Origin: Paenibacillus allorhizosphaerae
GTDB lineage: Bacteria > Bacillota > Bacilli > Paenibacillales > NBRC-103111
Assembly (NCBI RefSeq): GCF_910594985.1
Contig: NZ_CAJVCE010000019.1
Coordinates: 1-64,000 of the forward strand
Length of the DNA: 64,000 nt
Reading direction: 5' to 3'
The notes under the pieces are model-generated. The model did not search any database and was not told where the DNA came from. It was given only the letters and a program-made list of their open reading frames with translations. The position numbers and the translations under genes were made by a program. Shown here one piece after another: positions 54,890 through 64,000 of this stretch. The first letter of the stretch is position 1, and each line of letters begins with the position of its first letter.

Positions 54890-55183
54890 TCACACTAGAT
54901 GAATGACGCGCGTCAGCGCACCGCTATGATCGATGCGGATTAAATGCCGCTTCGCGTCGTGCGTGACCGTACAGCCGCCGATACTCATATGCGATTCCGT
55001 GCCGAGTCCGTAAAACAAGTCGTCCGCAAGCGTCTTGATGCATTCCCTTTGTTCCTCCGCTTCAAGTCCGCCCCATTCCTCCTCGGTCATTTCGAGAAAC
55101 TCGTGGCAACCCTCCACGCTTTGAAGCGCTTCCGTAAAATCGTCGATGATGTCGCTATACTCTCTGCCGAATTTAATTCCCAT
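54890..55183 (-). CDS. Conserved-looking small protein, unknown
   Basis: A 97-residue acidic protein with a mixed alpha-beta look (YSDIIDDFTEALQSVEGCHE, HMSIGGCTVTHDAKRHLIRI). No family is recognised. The ATG at 55181-55183, preceded by GGAAGGAAGG, is the best start; a second candidate lies six codons upstream. Co-transcribed with the pterin dehydratase 13 bases downstream, so a role linked to that enzyme or its cofactor is possible but unproven. Confidence 0.75.
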   Translation of the reverse strand: MGIKFGREYSDIIDDFTEALQSVEGCHEFLEMTEEEWGGLEAEEQRECIKTLADDLFYGLGTESHMSIGGCTVTHDAKRHLIRIDHSGALTRVIHLV

Positions 55184-55440
55184 GCCAATCCTTCCTTCCA
55201 CCGTTATACTGTGTCCGCGTGCCGTTAGCCGGTTCCGTCGCTCGTTTCAAGCCTTTTCATCGCTGCTTGCCATTTCTTTGAAAAAGCCTTTTGACTCATT
55301 GTACTCGGATTCCCCCCCACCCGCAACTGCGGATATGGAAACAAAAAACATCTTGTAAGCCCGGATAAATTCGCGCATTTGCATGTAAAATCTGGTACAC
55401 TATAAGGATAGACAAAAAGTGCGGAGGACAAAACAAATCG

Positions 55441-57039
55441 ATGCTGAAGCTGCAGATTCCGAAAAACCGAATGAAAGATCTGATCGGTCATCTGCGCAAT
55501 GACTTCGAATTGGCGCAGTTGGAGCGAGGCTGGGAATACGTGCACAAAGGTCTCGTTGCCGATGTCGAGCTGAAACATGGCGTAGAGGTGCATGCGCTCG
55601 TTCGCGGAGCGAAAGTTTGCGAGGTCATTCTCGATCTGGACCAGTATGCCAAGAGCGAATGCAGCTGCTCGGACGGACCGGCCTGCGAGCATATGGCGGC
55701 GCTCGTGTTCTCGCTGTATGCATCCTTTGCGCGGCCCGAGCTGCTGCTGCAACAGCTGAAGCAAGCCATCCGGGTCAAGAGCAGGCAGCAAAAGCGACAA
55801 TCCGGTACGAAAGCGGCCGAGAAACGGCAGGATCGTCTGGACCCGCCGACTGCGAAGCAGATGCCGGGACAGTGGCAAAAGTTTTTCGAACAGCAGTTTT
55901 ACGGATTCTCTCTTTCGCAGCAGCATTCCATCGAGCTGTTCCATTCGGCGGTCAAGGAAAAGCTGGCGCCGTACGGAAACGATTGGGAAGCGCCGCTGCG
56001 CACGTTGTACGCACTGCAAATGCTGCTGTTCATCATGCGGAAAATCGAACAGTTTTATCAAGAGATGCGATCGTCGTATTTATCATATTACATTGAAACG
56101 GGCTGCAAAACGGTCGGACGGCTGTGTCAAGAGGAGCTGATGCGGCTTGTTCCCGAGCTGGACATCCGCAGATTGGTCAAAGATTATGCCGAATACTGGA
56201 AAGAAACGCTCGCGATGATCGAGAGCATGGCACTGTCCGGGAAAGAATCCCCGCTGTCCTGGCCTACCGTATACCGCAGCGTCTGGTGGCGGATGCAGGA
56301 TCAGCCGAAATGGCTGGCGGCTGAACGCGAACGTGTCGCCAAGCTGCTGGAGACGCCGGATATGATGCCTCGGCGCAGAGATGCGCTGGTAATGGCGGCG
56401 GCGCACTTTGCCGTGATTGAGGGCGACGACGAAGGCGCCCGCGCGCAAATGGAGCGGCTGACGAAACGGGAAGCCAAAGATTTCTTCCTGTACCTGCACC
56501 ACTGCTACGAAAACGGATCATGGGGACGCATGCTGGCCTGGCTTCGCTGGCTGCTTCCCGTGGTGCAGCGAGCCCAGCAAGAGGAGCTGCGGCAGTTTTG
56601 CCACTATTGGATGGAAGCGGTGCAGCGGCAAAACGATGACCGCGAGTGGGTTGACGTCATGGTCGCGCTGCTGCCGCGGACGTATTCGTTTTATACATCC
56701 TATTTGATGAAAACGAATCGTTACAAAGCCTGGATCGACCTGCAGCTCGCCAGCCATATATCGCCCCAAAATTTATATTCCGTCGATCTGCACACGGTCG
56801 AGAAGCATGACCCTACCCTGGTGCTGCCGCTGTATCATCAGGCCGTCGAACGTACGATTGCGGAAAAAAACCGCACCGCCTATGCAGCGGCGAGCCGGAT
56901 GCTCAAGAAGCTTGAATCGTTATACAAAAAACTTCATCGTCAGCACGCCTGGGACGATTACATCTACCGGCTCGCGACGAAGCATTCGCGGCTTCGCGCG
57001 CTGCAGGAAGAGCTGAAGAGAGGAAAATGGGTGCCATGA
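55441..57039 (+). CDS. SWIM zinc-finger protein (YwqB-like)
   Basis: A 532-residue protein with a SWIM finger near the N-terminus: Cys74-x-Cys76-x5-Cys82-x-His84, as CxCxnCxH. The remainder is a long helical repeat-like region of unknown fold (many Trp/Arg/Leu-rich helices). B. subtilis ywqB-ywqA pairs a SWIM protein with a SNF2 helicase in the same order; here too the helicase gene overlaps its end by 13 bases. SWIM domains bind DNA or partner proteins, so it may target the helicase. GGAGG lies about ten bases before the ATG. Confidence 0.87.
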   Translation: MLKLQIPKNRMKDLIGHLRNDFELAQLERGWEYVHKGLVADVELKHGVEVHALVRGAKVCEVILDLDQYAKSECSCSDGPACEHMAALVFSLYASFARPELLLQQLKQAIRVKSRQQKRQSGTKAAEKRQDRLDPPTAKQMPGQWQKFFEQQFYGFSLSQQHSIELFHSAVKEKLAPYGNDWEAPLRTLYALQMLLFIMRKIEQFYQEMRSSYLSYYIETGCKTVGRLCQEELMRLVPELDIRRLVKDYAEYWKETLAMIESMALSGKESPLSWPTVYRSVWWRMQDQPKWLAAERERVAKLLETPDMMPRRRDALVMAAAHFAVIEGDDEGARAQMERLTKREAKDFFLYLHHCYENGSWGRMLAWLRWLLPVVQRAQQEELRQFCHYWMEAVQRQNDDREWVDVMVALLPRTYSFYTSYLMKTNRYKAWIDLQLASHISPQNLYSVDLHTVEKHDPTLVLPLYHQAVERTIAEKNRTAYAAASRMLKKLESLYKKLHRQHAWDDYIYRLATKHSRLRALQEELKRGKWVP

Positions 57040-59960
57040 CCGACACGGTAACAATCCAAGTGAATGTGCGCTGGGCGCCGCAAGGCGGCCTCTTTCTATG
57101 GGGCGCCCGCGGAAACGGCGGCATTTGCGACGCATCCGACTTGCGGGATTGGCTATTCGCCTGGCACGAGCCGTCGTTTTACGGCACGTTCATCGATATC
57201 GTCGAATCGCTGAACATCGAAGGGCTGCTGCTGCCGGAGCTCGATGCGCTCGATTATTTATGCGCGCCTGCGGCCGTACAGCATCAGCGGCTGGACTTCA
57301 GCCGTGAGCTGCAGGAGCTCATCGCGCTTGCGCCGCATGTGAAAGAGGCGCTAACGCAGGGCCGCTTCATGCCGGACTTCGCCAAGTGGAAAGCGGGCGA
57401 GCTCGGATGGAAGCTGCAGCTGCCGGAGCATGCGTCCGCCTGGGCAGCCTTGCCGGTAGCGCAGCAGTGGCTCGACGTGCTGATCCCGGCATGGACCCAC
57501 GCGGACGGCGTCATGCGCCAGAGCCTCGAGCAGCTCGAGCGCTCGTTCCCGCTGCTGCAGCGGGGGCAGGAGGCCGCCGATCTGTGGATGGACGAAGAAG
57601 ACTGGCTCGTCTCGATCGGCTGGCAATCGGACGGCACGCCGTTCCGCACGTGCCTGAAGCTCGAGGAACCGCAGCAGCCGGGCGGCGCTTGGCCTTTGCG
57701 CGTCGTGCTGCAGGACCGCGGCGACAAGGAAGTGCTGCACGAGGTGCTGCCATCGAGTGTGAGCGGCTGGTCGGCGGATCAGGCGGACGCACAGCAAGAA
57801 GGGCCGGTGCCCGGCAGCGCGCCGCTGCCGCCCGCCTGGTGCGAGCATCTCGGACGCGCGGCGCGCGACGTCGCGAAGTGGCGGCGCATGCTGCCATGGC
57901 TGGCCGAGGGCGAGAGCGGGCTGCGCAGCGAGCTGAGCGAGAGCGAGGCGTGGGATCTGCTCGCGAAGGGCAGCCTGCGCTTGATGGAGGCGGGCTACTC
58001 CGTGTTTCTGCCTGCCTGGTGGGAGCGCATCCGCAAGTGGCGGCCGCGCCTGAAGGCGAAGATCAAATCGTCCGTGGGCAGCGGACCGCAGTCGATGTTC
58101 GGCCTGAACCAGCTCATGCAGTTCGACTGGAAAATCGCCCTCGGCGACATCGAATTAACCGAGGACGAATTCCACGCCTTGCTGGAGCAAAACCGCAAGC
58201 TCGTGCAAATCCGCGGCCAATGGGTGCAGCTCGATCCCGTTCACCTTGCGCAGCTGCAGCAGGTGATGAGCCAGGTGCAGAAGAAGCAGGGCTTGTCGAT
58301 GCGCGACGTGCTGGAGCTGCATCTGCTCGGCTCCTCCGAAGGCGAGGAGGAAAAGGACTTCCATCGCTCGCTGCAAATGGAAGTCGAGCTGAACGAACAG
58401 CTGCAGCAGCTCGTCGACCAGTTGAATCATGCCCAGCGCCCGCCGATGATGGAGCCGCCCGACACGTTCCGGGGCACCTTGCGCCCCTATCAGGTGGAGG
58501 GCATCTCCTGGCTCATGTTTTTGCGCAGATGCGGCTTTGGCGGCTGTCTGGCGGATGACATGGGCCTCGGGAAAACGATTCAGATGATTACGTATTTGCT
58601 GCTGCTGCGTGAACAGCAGCTGCAAGAGACGGATGGCAATGCAGCCGATCCGGACGAAGCGCCGCCTTCCCTGCTCGTCTGCCCGACCTCCGTGCTCGGC
58701 AACTGGCAGAAGGAGCTTCAGCGCTTTGCTCCGGATCTGCGCGTCTACCTGCACTACGGCCCGGCGCGTGCCAAGGGGGACCGGTTCGCGGCGGCGTGCC
58801 GCGGCTACGATCTTGTGCTCACGTCCTATACGCTGTCGCATTTGGATGAGACCGAGCTGGCCTCCGTCGATTGGGAGTCGATCTGTCTCGACGAGGCGCA
58901 AAATATTAAGAACGCCTACACGAAGCAAGCGGCTTCCATCCGCAAGCTGAACGGACGGCATCGGATCGCGCTGACCGGGACGCCGATCGAAAACCGGCTG
59001 ACCGAGCTGTGGTCGATCTTTGATTTTCTCAATCCGGGATACCTCGGATCGCTCCGGGACTTTTCCCATCGCTATGTCAGCGTGATCGAGCGTACGCAGG
59101 ACCAGGAGCTGATCGCCAAGGTGCAGCGGCTGATTCGTCCGTTTCTGCTGCGGAGGGTGAAGAAAGATCCTTCCATCCAGCTCGATCTTCCGGATAAGAA
59201 CGAGTACAAAACATACGTATCTTTGACGGCCGAGCAAGCCACGATGTATGAAAATTACATTCGCGACATGTTCGAGCGACTCGACAAGCTGTCGACGATG
59301 GAACGCCGCGGCCTCATCTTGACGGCGCTGACGAGACTGAAACAAATTTGCAACCACCCGGCGCTGCTCGGCAAAGATAGCGTTAGGTCCCCTTGGCAGC
59401 AGCGATCCAATAAAGTGGAACGGCTGCTCGAGATGGTGCAGGAGCTGCGCCAGGAGGGCGATAAGTGCCTGATCTTCACCCAGTTCGTGGAAACCGGGCG
59501 GCTGCTTCAACGCATTTTCGAGGAAGAACTGGGAACGAAGACGCCGTTTCTTCACGGGGGCATCACCAAGCTGGATCGCGATCGGATGATCGACGTCTTC
59601 CAGGAGGATGCCACGGATGAAGAAGCGAATTCCGGCATCTTCCTGTTATCGCTCAAAGCGGGCGGAACGGGCCTCAACCTGACGGCCGCGAATCACGTGT
59701 TCCATTTTGACCGCTGGTGGAACCCCGCCGTGGAGAACCAGGCGACGGACCGCGCTTTCCGCATCGGCCAGACGCGCCATGTGCAAGTCCACAAGTTCGT
59801 GACGCTCGGTACGCTCGAGGAACGGATCGACGAGATGATCGATAAAAAGCTGGGACTTAGCCAGCAAATCGTCGGCAGCGGCGAACAGTGGATTACCGAA
59901 CTGTCGACGGAAGACTTGAAGGACCTGTTCGCCTTGCGAAGCGAGTGGGTCGAGGGATAA
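57027..59960 (+). CDS. SNF2-family helicase (YwqA-like)
   Basis: A 977-residue protein. The N-terminal 470 residues include an acidic, arginine- and leucine-rich region and an SNF2-associated domain. The ATPase then shows Walker A (DDMGLGKTIQM), motif II DEAQ, motif III LTGTPIENRL, motif IV-V (FTQFVETG, SLKAGGTGLNLT) and motif VI (QATDRAFRIGQTR). Swi2/Snf2 enzymes translocate on double-stranded DNA. The start overlaps the SWIM gene by 13 bases; an alternative ATG is nine bases further. GC content is high in the first third (57100-58100). The role in bacteria is not established. Confidence 0.9.
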   Translation: MGAMTDTVTIQVNVRWAPQGGLFLWGARGNGGICDASDLRDWLFAWHEPSFYGTFIDIVESLNIEGLLLPELDALDYLCAPAAVQHQRLDFSRELQELIALAPHVKEALTQGRFMPDFAKWKAGELGWKLQLPEHASAWAALPVAQQWLDVLIPAWTHADGVMRQSLEQLERSFPLLQRGQEAADLWMDEEDWLVSIGWQSDGTPFRTCLKLEEPQQPGGAWPLRVVLQDRGDKEVLHEVLPSSVSGWSADQADAQQEGPVPGSAPLPPAWCEHLGRAARDVAKWRRMLPWLAEGESGLRSELSESEAWDLLAKGSLRLMEAGYSVFLPAWWERIRKWRPRLKAKIKSSVGSGPQSMFGLNQLMQFDWKIALGDIELTEDEFHALLEQNRKLVQIRGQWVQLDPVHLAQLQQVMSQVQKKQGLSMRDVLELHLLGSSEGEEEKDFHRSLQMEVELNEQLQQLVDQLNHAQRPPMMEPPDTFRGTLRPYQVEGISWLMFLRRCGFGGCLADDMGLGKTIQMITYLLLLREQQLQETDGNAADPDEAPPSLLVCPTSVLGNWQKELQRFAPDLRVYLHYGPARAKGDRFAAACRGYDLVLTSYTLSHLDETELASVDWESICLDEAQNIKNAYTKQAASIRKLNGRHRIALTGTPIENRLTELWSIFDFLNPGYLGSLRDFSHRYVSVIERTQDQELIAKVQRLIRPFLLRRVKKDPSIQLDLPDKNEYKTYVSLTAEQATMYENYIRDMFERLDKLSTMERRGLILTALTRLKQICNHPALLGKDSVRSPWQQRSNKVERLLEMVQELRQEGDKCLIFTQFVETGRLLQRIFEEELGTKTPFLHGGITKLDRDRMIDVFQEDATDEEANSGIFLLSLKAGGTGLNLTAANHVFHFDRWWNPAVENQATDRAFRIGQTRHVQVHKFVTLGTLEERIDEMIDKKLGLSQQIVGSGEQWITELSTEDLKDLFALRSEWVEG

Positions 59961-60040
59961 CACCGTCCTCAGCTGCATCCGTCAGCAGTGTGTATGGCCG
60001 TCCGTCCGCGGATGCCTGGGAAAATACGATAAACCGTCTA

Positions 60041-60084
60041 AACGGCTGGCCTCGCACTTCCGGTGCGAAGACAGCCGTTTTCAT
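60041..60084. terminator. Bidirectional terminator between helicase and EAL genes
   Basis: AACGGCTG pairs with CAGCCGTTTT with an inner TCGCAC/GTGCGA stem. It is followed by TTTTC on the plus strand and by a T-rich run on the minus strand. It serves both convergent genes. Confidence 0.85.
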
Positions 60085-60086
60085 TT

Positions 60087-61283
60087 TCAAACGGTCAAAT
60101 CCAAAAACAAGTAGTGCTGCTCCCCGACCTGGCAGGCGAACGTCTGCATGGAATGCGCGCTGTCCAAGTCGGTATACACTTGGGACAAAATCCCCTGCCC
60201 CTGCGACTTCATCTGCAGCATATTCGGAATAAAGTAAGGTCTCCAAATCCAATTGGCTCCCTGAAAGCTTACATCCTTATCCCACATGCCGTCCCCCGAG
60301 CGGATGTAGTTGGACGAAACCTGGCATCCGTCTTCCCGGCAAATGTATACGCGAACCACATTGTCCGCGATGCTGCCCTTCAGCCCCTCGATCAGCAGGT
60401 CGGCGTCGGCGGCATTTTGAATATTCGCATCCCCAGGCACGAGCTCATTCAAGTTGTTCTTAATGGCGAACAGTTTGCGATAGCGGGCCAGCTCCTTTTC
60501 CGTATACCGTGCAATTTCTTCCGCCAGCATCCGTTGAAACGCGCCCGCTTCCTGAAACTCCGCCCGCGCCTCGGAAAATAAAAAGCCTTGCACGTAACGC
60601 GCGCCCGCTTTCATGGCCTGATACAAATCATGCTTCGTTTCCACGCCCTCGACGAGCAGCGACGCCCCCATTTGGGAAGCCAAAATCGAGAACGAATTGA
60701 GCACGGCTTTATACCCTTCATCTACGGCGCTTTTTTTCAGCAGCTTCAAGTCGATTTTCAAAATATGCGGTTTAATGGAAGCGATCCGGTCATAGTTGCT
60801 GTAACCGCTGCCGATGTCATCAATCGCAATCCGGCATCCTTGCTGCCGGTATATATTAATGATAGCGGAGAGCTGATCCAGCCGTCCCGTGAACTCCTCT
60901 TCCGTAATTTCTATGACAATCCGCGACGGATTCAGACCGTTCTTCTCAATGAGCCGCAGCGTCGGCAGCTCCCCGGTTTCCTTGTATTTGCGGTAAATCC
61001 AGGAAGGTTTCAGGTTGATGAACAGCTGAGCCCCTTCCCCCTTCTCCATCAGCCGGGCCATTGCCATGTCCCGCAGTACGCGGTCAACCGTCATATGGTC
61101 GTCGTCGCTGACGGCCGGATCATGGAAAAATGGGCCCAAGCTTTGCACGCTTCCTCCGACGATCCGCCGGCCGAGCGCTTCATATGCAACAATCTGCTGG
61201 GTCTGCAGCGACAAAATCGGCTGAAAATATGGGGTAACTTCCCGCATCAACCGGCCAAGCTCGCCCCCAGTTCGAATCATCAT
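60087..61283 (-). CDS. EAL-domain cyclic-di-GMP phosphodiesterase-like protein (YkuI type)
   Basis: A 398-residue cytoplasmic protein. An EAL domain (about 1-250) carries the AYEALGR signature, the N in FINLKPSW, VIEITEEE, IDDIGSGYSNYDR, LKIDLKLLKK, VEGVET and VQGFLF, so the known metal and catalytic residues are all present. It could hydrolyse c-di-GMP, unlike degenerate receptors. The C-terminal 140 residues match the PAS-like region of B. subtilis YkuI. Divergent from a large hybrid kinase with a 241-base gap. Confidence 0.88.
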   Translation of the reverse strand: MMIRTGGELGRLMREVTPYFQPILSLQTQQIVAYEALGRRIVGGSVQSLGPFFHDPAVSDDDHMTVDRVLRDMAMARLMEKGEGAQLFINLKPSWIYRKYKETGELPTLRLIEKNGLNPSRIVIEITEEEFTGRLDQLSAIINIYRQQGCRIAIDDIGSGYSNYDRIASIKPHILKIDLKLLKKSAVDEGYKAVLNSFSILASQMGASLLVEGVETKHDLYQAMKAGARYVQGFLFSEARAEFQEAGAFQRMLAEEIARYTEKELARYRKLFAIKNNLNELVPGDANIQNAADADLLIEGLKGSIADNVVRVYICREDGCQVSSNYIRSGDGMWDKDVSFQGANWIWRPYFIPNMLQMKSQGQGILSQVYTDLDSAHSMQTFACQVGEQHYLFLDLTV

Positions 61284-61524
61284 ATTCCCCTCCTGGTGAA
61301 CGATTGCACGGCCCCCTCCGCAATGGAAGGTTTTCTCACATCATTGTTTATTGCTATTGTAAGTCAGCCGGTGCGTTGTTGCAATGTTATTTTCATAAGG
61401 TTGCCATGAAAGGAAAGGATTTCGACATTCATTGTCGAATTATTCGGTTTATACCCTATCCGGATTTTGCCGGTTGATACGCATATCGCAGCTTTTATTT
61501 ATAGGACAGGCAGGTTCCTCCCAA

Positions 61525-64000
61525 ATGAACATTTCCCGATCAAAATTATCTTATATTTACGTCGTTGTGATCATCACCCTGCTCGCGCTTGTGAGCGCAT
61601 CGAGCTTTTTTGCGTCTCGCAACACCGAGCGCGAGTTGAACCGTGTCGTCAGCGAGGTGATCCCGCTCTCCGCCGTTGCGGAGGATCTGTTATTCGACTT
61701 AGTCAACATGGAAACCTCCGTTCGCGGATACGAAGTGGCCGGGGACGAAAGTTTTTTGGAACCGTATGAGCTTGGAAAAACGCAGCTGCACCAGGATCTC
61801 GAGACGCTCGCCGTCTATCAAAAAAAATATTTGCGGCTTCGAAGCGTAATGGAAGGAGAAGCCATTCCCGAAGTCGTAAGGCTGCAAGAGTTCTATGCCG
61901 GCCAGTTGGAATTGATTCGCACCGGTCAAAGGGCCGAAGCGGTCAAACGCATCACGACCGGAAAAAATCGAATGGACCGGTTCCGGCAAATTCATAAAAA
62001 AGTGAAAGCGGAAATCGAAGAAATTGCGAACGATGCGTATAATTCCGCCCGCGACGCGGAACGGACAGCTCGCATCATCATTTCTCTTGGCGGCTTATCG
62101 GCAATCGTATTGGCGCTTTTCACCGTCGTCCTGTTCAATCGGGCCAACCGAGCGGAAGCGGCGCTGCGCCGAAGCGAAGAAACGTATCGTACGATGGCGG
62201 AAAGTTTGGAAGCGCAAAACGAGGAAATCATCGCACAGCAGGAGGAGCAGGAACGGACGCTGGAAATGCTGTCTCAGCGGGAACAGGAGCTTGAGACGAT
62301 CAACGGCTATCAGGAGAAACTTACGGGCGCCATCGATTTGGGCGTATTCTTGAGCAGCTCGGTGCCGGCGCTGCTTGATTCGCTCAAGCTGGACGCGGCC
62401 ATGCTCGTCATGCGCAAAGACGCGGAACCGGACGGGCCCGCTTATGAGATTGTGTACAGCATCGGCTATCCCGGACATTTGTCCGAAACCCGACAGTTCG
62501 AGCTGTTCGGCCCGGCGCAGCGCGTCTTGACGGAAAAGGTGCCGCTCGAATGCATGCGGGAAGTAACGGGAGCGGAACGCGGGTTTCATCAGGGCATCGC
62601 CTATGCGGTGGACCGTTATTACCCTTTATTCGACGACCAGGGAGAGGCTACCGGGTTTCTGCTGTTAACCGGATACCTCACGTCCACGCATGAACAAACG
62701 AACCGTCTTTCCCGAGGATTGATCAAGCAGTTCGGACTCGCTTTCCTTGCCCAGCAAACGAACGAAGAGCGGAAGCGTCAGGCGGAACGCCTGGTGCACT
62801 TGAACGCCCAACTGCAGCAGGAGAAAACGCTGATCGAAGAACAGCGCGATCTGATCGGCAATATTTTGGAGTCAACCAATGAAGGAATGGTGATGACCGA
62901 TCCGGAAGGAAAGCTGCTCATCGCCAATCGACATCGGATCAACCTCGGCGACCGGATCGGGGAGAATATTCTCGACATCTTTATGGATGCCTTTGGGACC
63001 AGCCCGTCCATGTCTCCCGTTTACCAATCGATCCGGAAATTACTGCAGGGCAAGACCGATCGCTTAAATGAGCGGTTCCAGTTCGTTAGCGGTGAGAGCA
63101 GCCATCCGAATCATCTGGAATTATACGCCACTCCGGTAGGCGACAAGCAAAAGCTTGAAATTCAGGGATATTTGTTCGTGCTGCGGGACCGTACCGAGGA
63201 AGAAAAGATCGATGAGATGAAAAACGAATTCGTCAGCATCGTCTCCCACGAGCTGCGTACGCCACTCGCCAGCGTTCTGGGCTTCATCGAAATATTGCTG
63301 CACCGGGAGCTGACGCCGGAGAAGCGCACAAGGTACATGCAGACCATCTACAACGAAGCGATGCGGCTGTCCACGCTGATCAACGATTTTCTCGATTTGC
63401 AGCGGATGGAGTCCGGGAAACAGGTGTATCATTTCGCCCCGGTCGAGCTTGGCGGGCTTGTCCGTGAAGTCGCTGATCAGTGGCACGGCAAGCAAAGTCA
63501 CCGAATCGAGATGCTTCTCCCGGACGAAGAAATATGGGTACGTGCGGATGCTGATCGTTTGAAACAAGTCGCCCACAATTTGCTCAGCAATGCGATCAAA
63601 TACTCGCCGCAAGCCGACCATGTAAAGCTTGCGCTGAATCAAGAAGGCGACAACGTTCGTTTTACCGTACAAGATTTCGGTTTAGGCATTCCAGATAACG
63701 CGAAAGACAAGATGTTCTCGAAATTTTATCGGGTCGATAATTCCGACCGCAGGCAGATTGGCGGCACCGGCCTCGGCTTATCAATTGTAAGAGAGATTGT
63801 CGAGGCGCATCACGGATCGATCACGTTCGAATCCCGGATGGGCGAAGGGACGACATTCACCGTGCTGCTCGCTTGCCATCAAATGAACAGTGCGGAAGGA
63901 AGCATCATGATTGTGGAGGATGACGACAACCTCGCCCGGTTAATCCAGGAGGCGATCGCGAAGCTGAACCTCCCTGTCGTTCATGTCCGCTCGGCGGAGG
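61525..64000 (+). CDS. Hybrid sensor histidine kinase with CHASE3 sensor (partial, right edge)
   Basis: At least 825 residues, with no stop in the window. A first membrane helix (about 7-30), a CHASE3-type external domain (to about 185) and a second helix (about 186-206) are followed by a coiled-coil linker. A GAF-like region (about 270-410), a PAS-like region (about 445-560), HisKA with His575 (IVSHELRTPLASV) and a HATPase (NLLSNAIKYSP, GTGLGLSIV) come next. A receiver domain begins at about 793 (IMIVEDDDN) and is cut off by the edge, so the protein is a phosphorelay hybrid. The ribosome-binding site is weak. The natural ligand is unknown. Confidence 0.87.
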   Translation, partial: MNISRSKLSYIYVVVIITLLALVSASSFFASRNTERELNRVVSEVIPLSAVAEDLLFDLVNMETSVRGYEVAGDESFLEPYELGKTQLHQDLETLAVYQKKYLRLRSVMEGEAIPEVVRLQEFYAGQLELIRTGQRAEAVKRITTGKNRMDRFRQIHKKVKAEIEEIANDAYNSARDAERTARIIISLGGLSAIVLALFTVVLFNRANRAEAALRRSEETYRTMAESLEAQNEEIIAQQEEQERTLEMLSQREQELETINGYQEKLTGAIDLGVFLSSSVPALLDSLKLDAAMLVMRKDAEPDGPAYEIVYSIGYPGHLSETRQFELFGPAQRVLTEKVPLECMREVTGAERGFHQGIAYAVDRYYPLFDDQGEATGFLLLTGYLTSTHEQTNRLSRGLIKQFGLAFLAQQTNEERKRQAERLVHLNAQLQQEKTLIEEQRDLIGNILESTNEGMVMTDPEGKLLIANRHRINLGDRIGENILDIFMDAFGTSPSMSPVYQSIRKLLQGKTDRLNERFQFVSGESSHPNHLELYATPVGDKQKLEIQGYLFVLRDRTEEEKIDEMKNEFVSIVSHELRTPLASVLGFIEILLHRELTPEKRTRYMQTIYNEAMRLSTLINDFLDLQRMESGKQVYHFAPVELGGLVREVADQWHGKQSHRIEMLLPDEEIWVRADADRLKQVAHNLLSNAIKYSPQADHVKLALNQEGDNVRFTVQDFGLGIPDNAKDKMFSKFYRVDNSDRRQIGGTGLGLSIVREIVEAHHGSITFESRMGEGTTFTVLLACHQMNSAEGSIMIVEDDDNLARLIQEAIAKLNLPVVHVRSAE

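Noticed and set aside
57386-58558. 390-codon frame inside the SNF2 gene
   Set aside because: Overlaps the helicase in another frame, with Arg/Ala-rich composition typical of a shadow.
55441-59960. SWIM-SNF2 pair as an anti-phage defence system such as DISARM
   Set aside because: DISARM needs a methylase, DUF1998 and phospholipase D partners, none of which is present; the pair also occurs in B. subtilis outside defence loci.

Overview
The window comes from the chromosome of an endospore-forming Firmicute of the Paenibacillaceae type (Paenibacillus/Cohnella-like, GC roughly in the low 50s percent). The evidence is gene content and order: dnaX-yaaK-recR-yaaL-bofA ending at an rRNA operon, a large Bacillus-type SRP RNA, the rpmE-rho-murA-fba-spo0F-pyrG-rpoE block, and the ywiB/speB/speE/pbpG/ywhD cluster, together with long carbohydrate ABC operons and YesN-type regulators typical of that family. 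No prophage, insertion sequence, integrase, tRNA array or CRISPR array was seen.

Layout. 1-0.35 kb: 5' end of a 16S rRNA gene with its leader and promoter, minus strand. 0.35-14.6 kb: a minus-strand housekeeping block covering replication and recombination (dnaX, yaaK, recR), a PAS histidine kinase, SRP RNA, a spore lipoprotein, rpmE, a radical SAM protein, rho, murA, fba, spo0F, pyrG with a leader attenuator, and rpoE. 15-28 kb: an S8 protease, ywiB, a Tat-exported phosphoesterase, a divergent HPr-kinase-like gene, polyamine genes (speE-speB), the forespore-type pbpG, ywhD, an M1 peptidase with a membrane partner, and an NlpC/P60 hydrolase under a c-di-AMP riboswitch. 28.4-37 kb: a sugar-type ABC importer with a membrane-bound AraC regulator and a chemoreceptor. 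37-55.2 kb: an accessory region with small regulators next to efflux pumps or oxidoreductases (HxlR/NmrA, ABC exporter pair, three MFS pumps, TetR/AraC regulators, imine reductase, rhodanese). Between 48.7 and 51 kb this region carries clear gene decay. 55.4-60 kb: an overlapping SWIM zinc-finger/SNF2 helicase pair. 60-64 kb: a YkuI-like EAL protein divergent from a large hybrid sensor kinase that runs off the right edge.

How the genes fit together. Much of the left half serves sporulation and envelope biology: bofA, spo0F with a sigma-H-like promoter, a YhcN-type lipoprotein, and pbpG with a sigma-G-like promoter. Cell-wall control appears twice, as murA and as a c-di-AMP riboswitch on a wall hydrolase. 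The right half is environmental response: nutrient import, drug efflux, second messengers.

No wholly new multi-gene system can be asserted from sequence alone. The strongest leads are regulatory. They are a c-di-AMP riboswitch whose closing stem appears to contain the ribosome-binding site; a terminator hairpin behind rpmE that buries the Shine-Dalgarno of the next gene; a divergent HprK paralogue with changed signature residues; hairpin repeats between ABC transporter genes; a shared TetR-pump operator; and a MerR-type promoter with no adjacent MerR gene.
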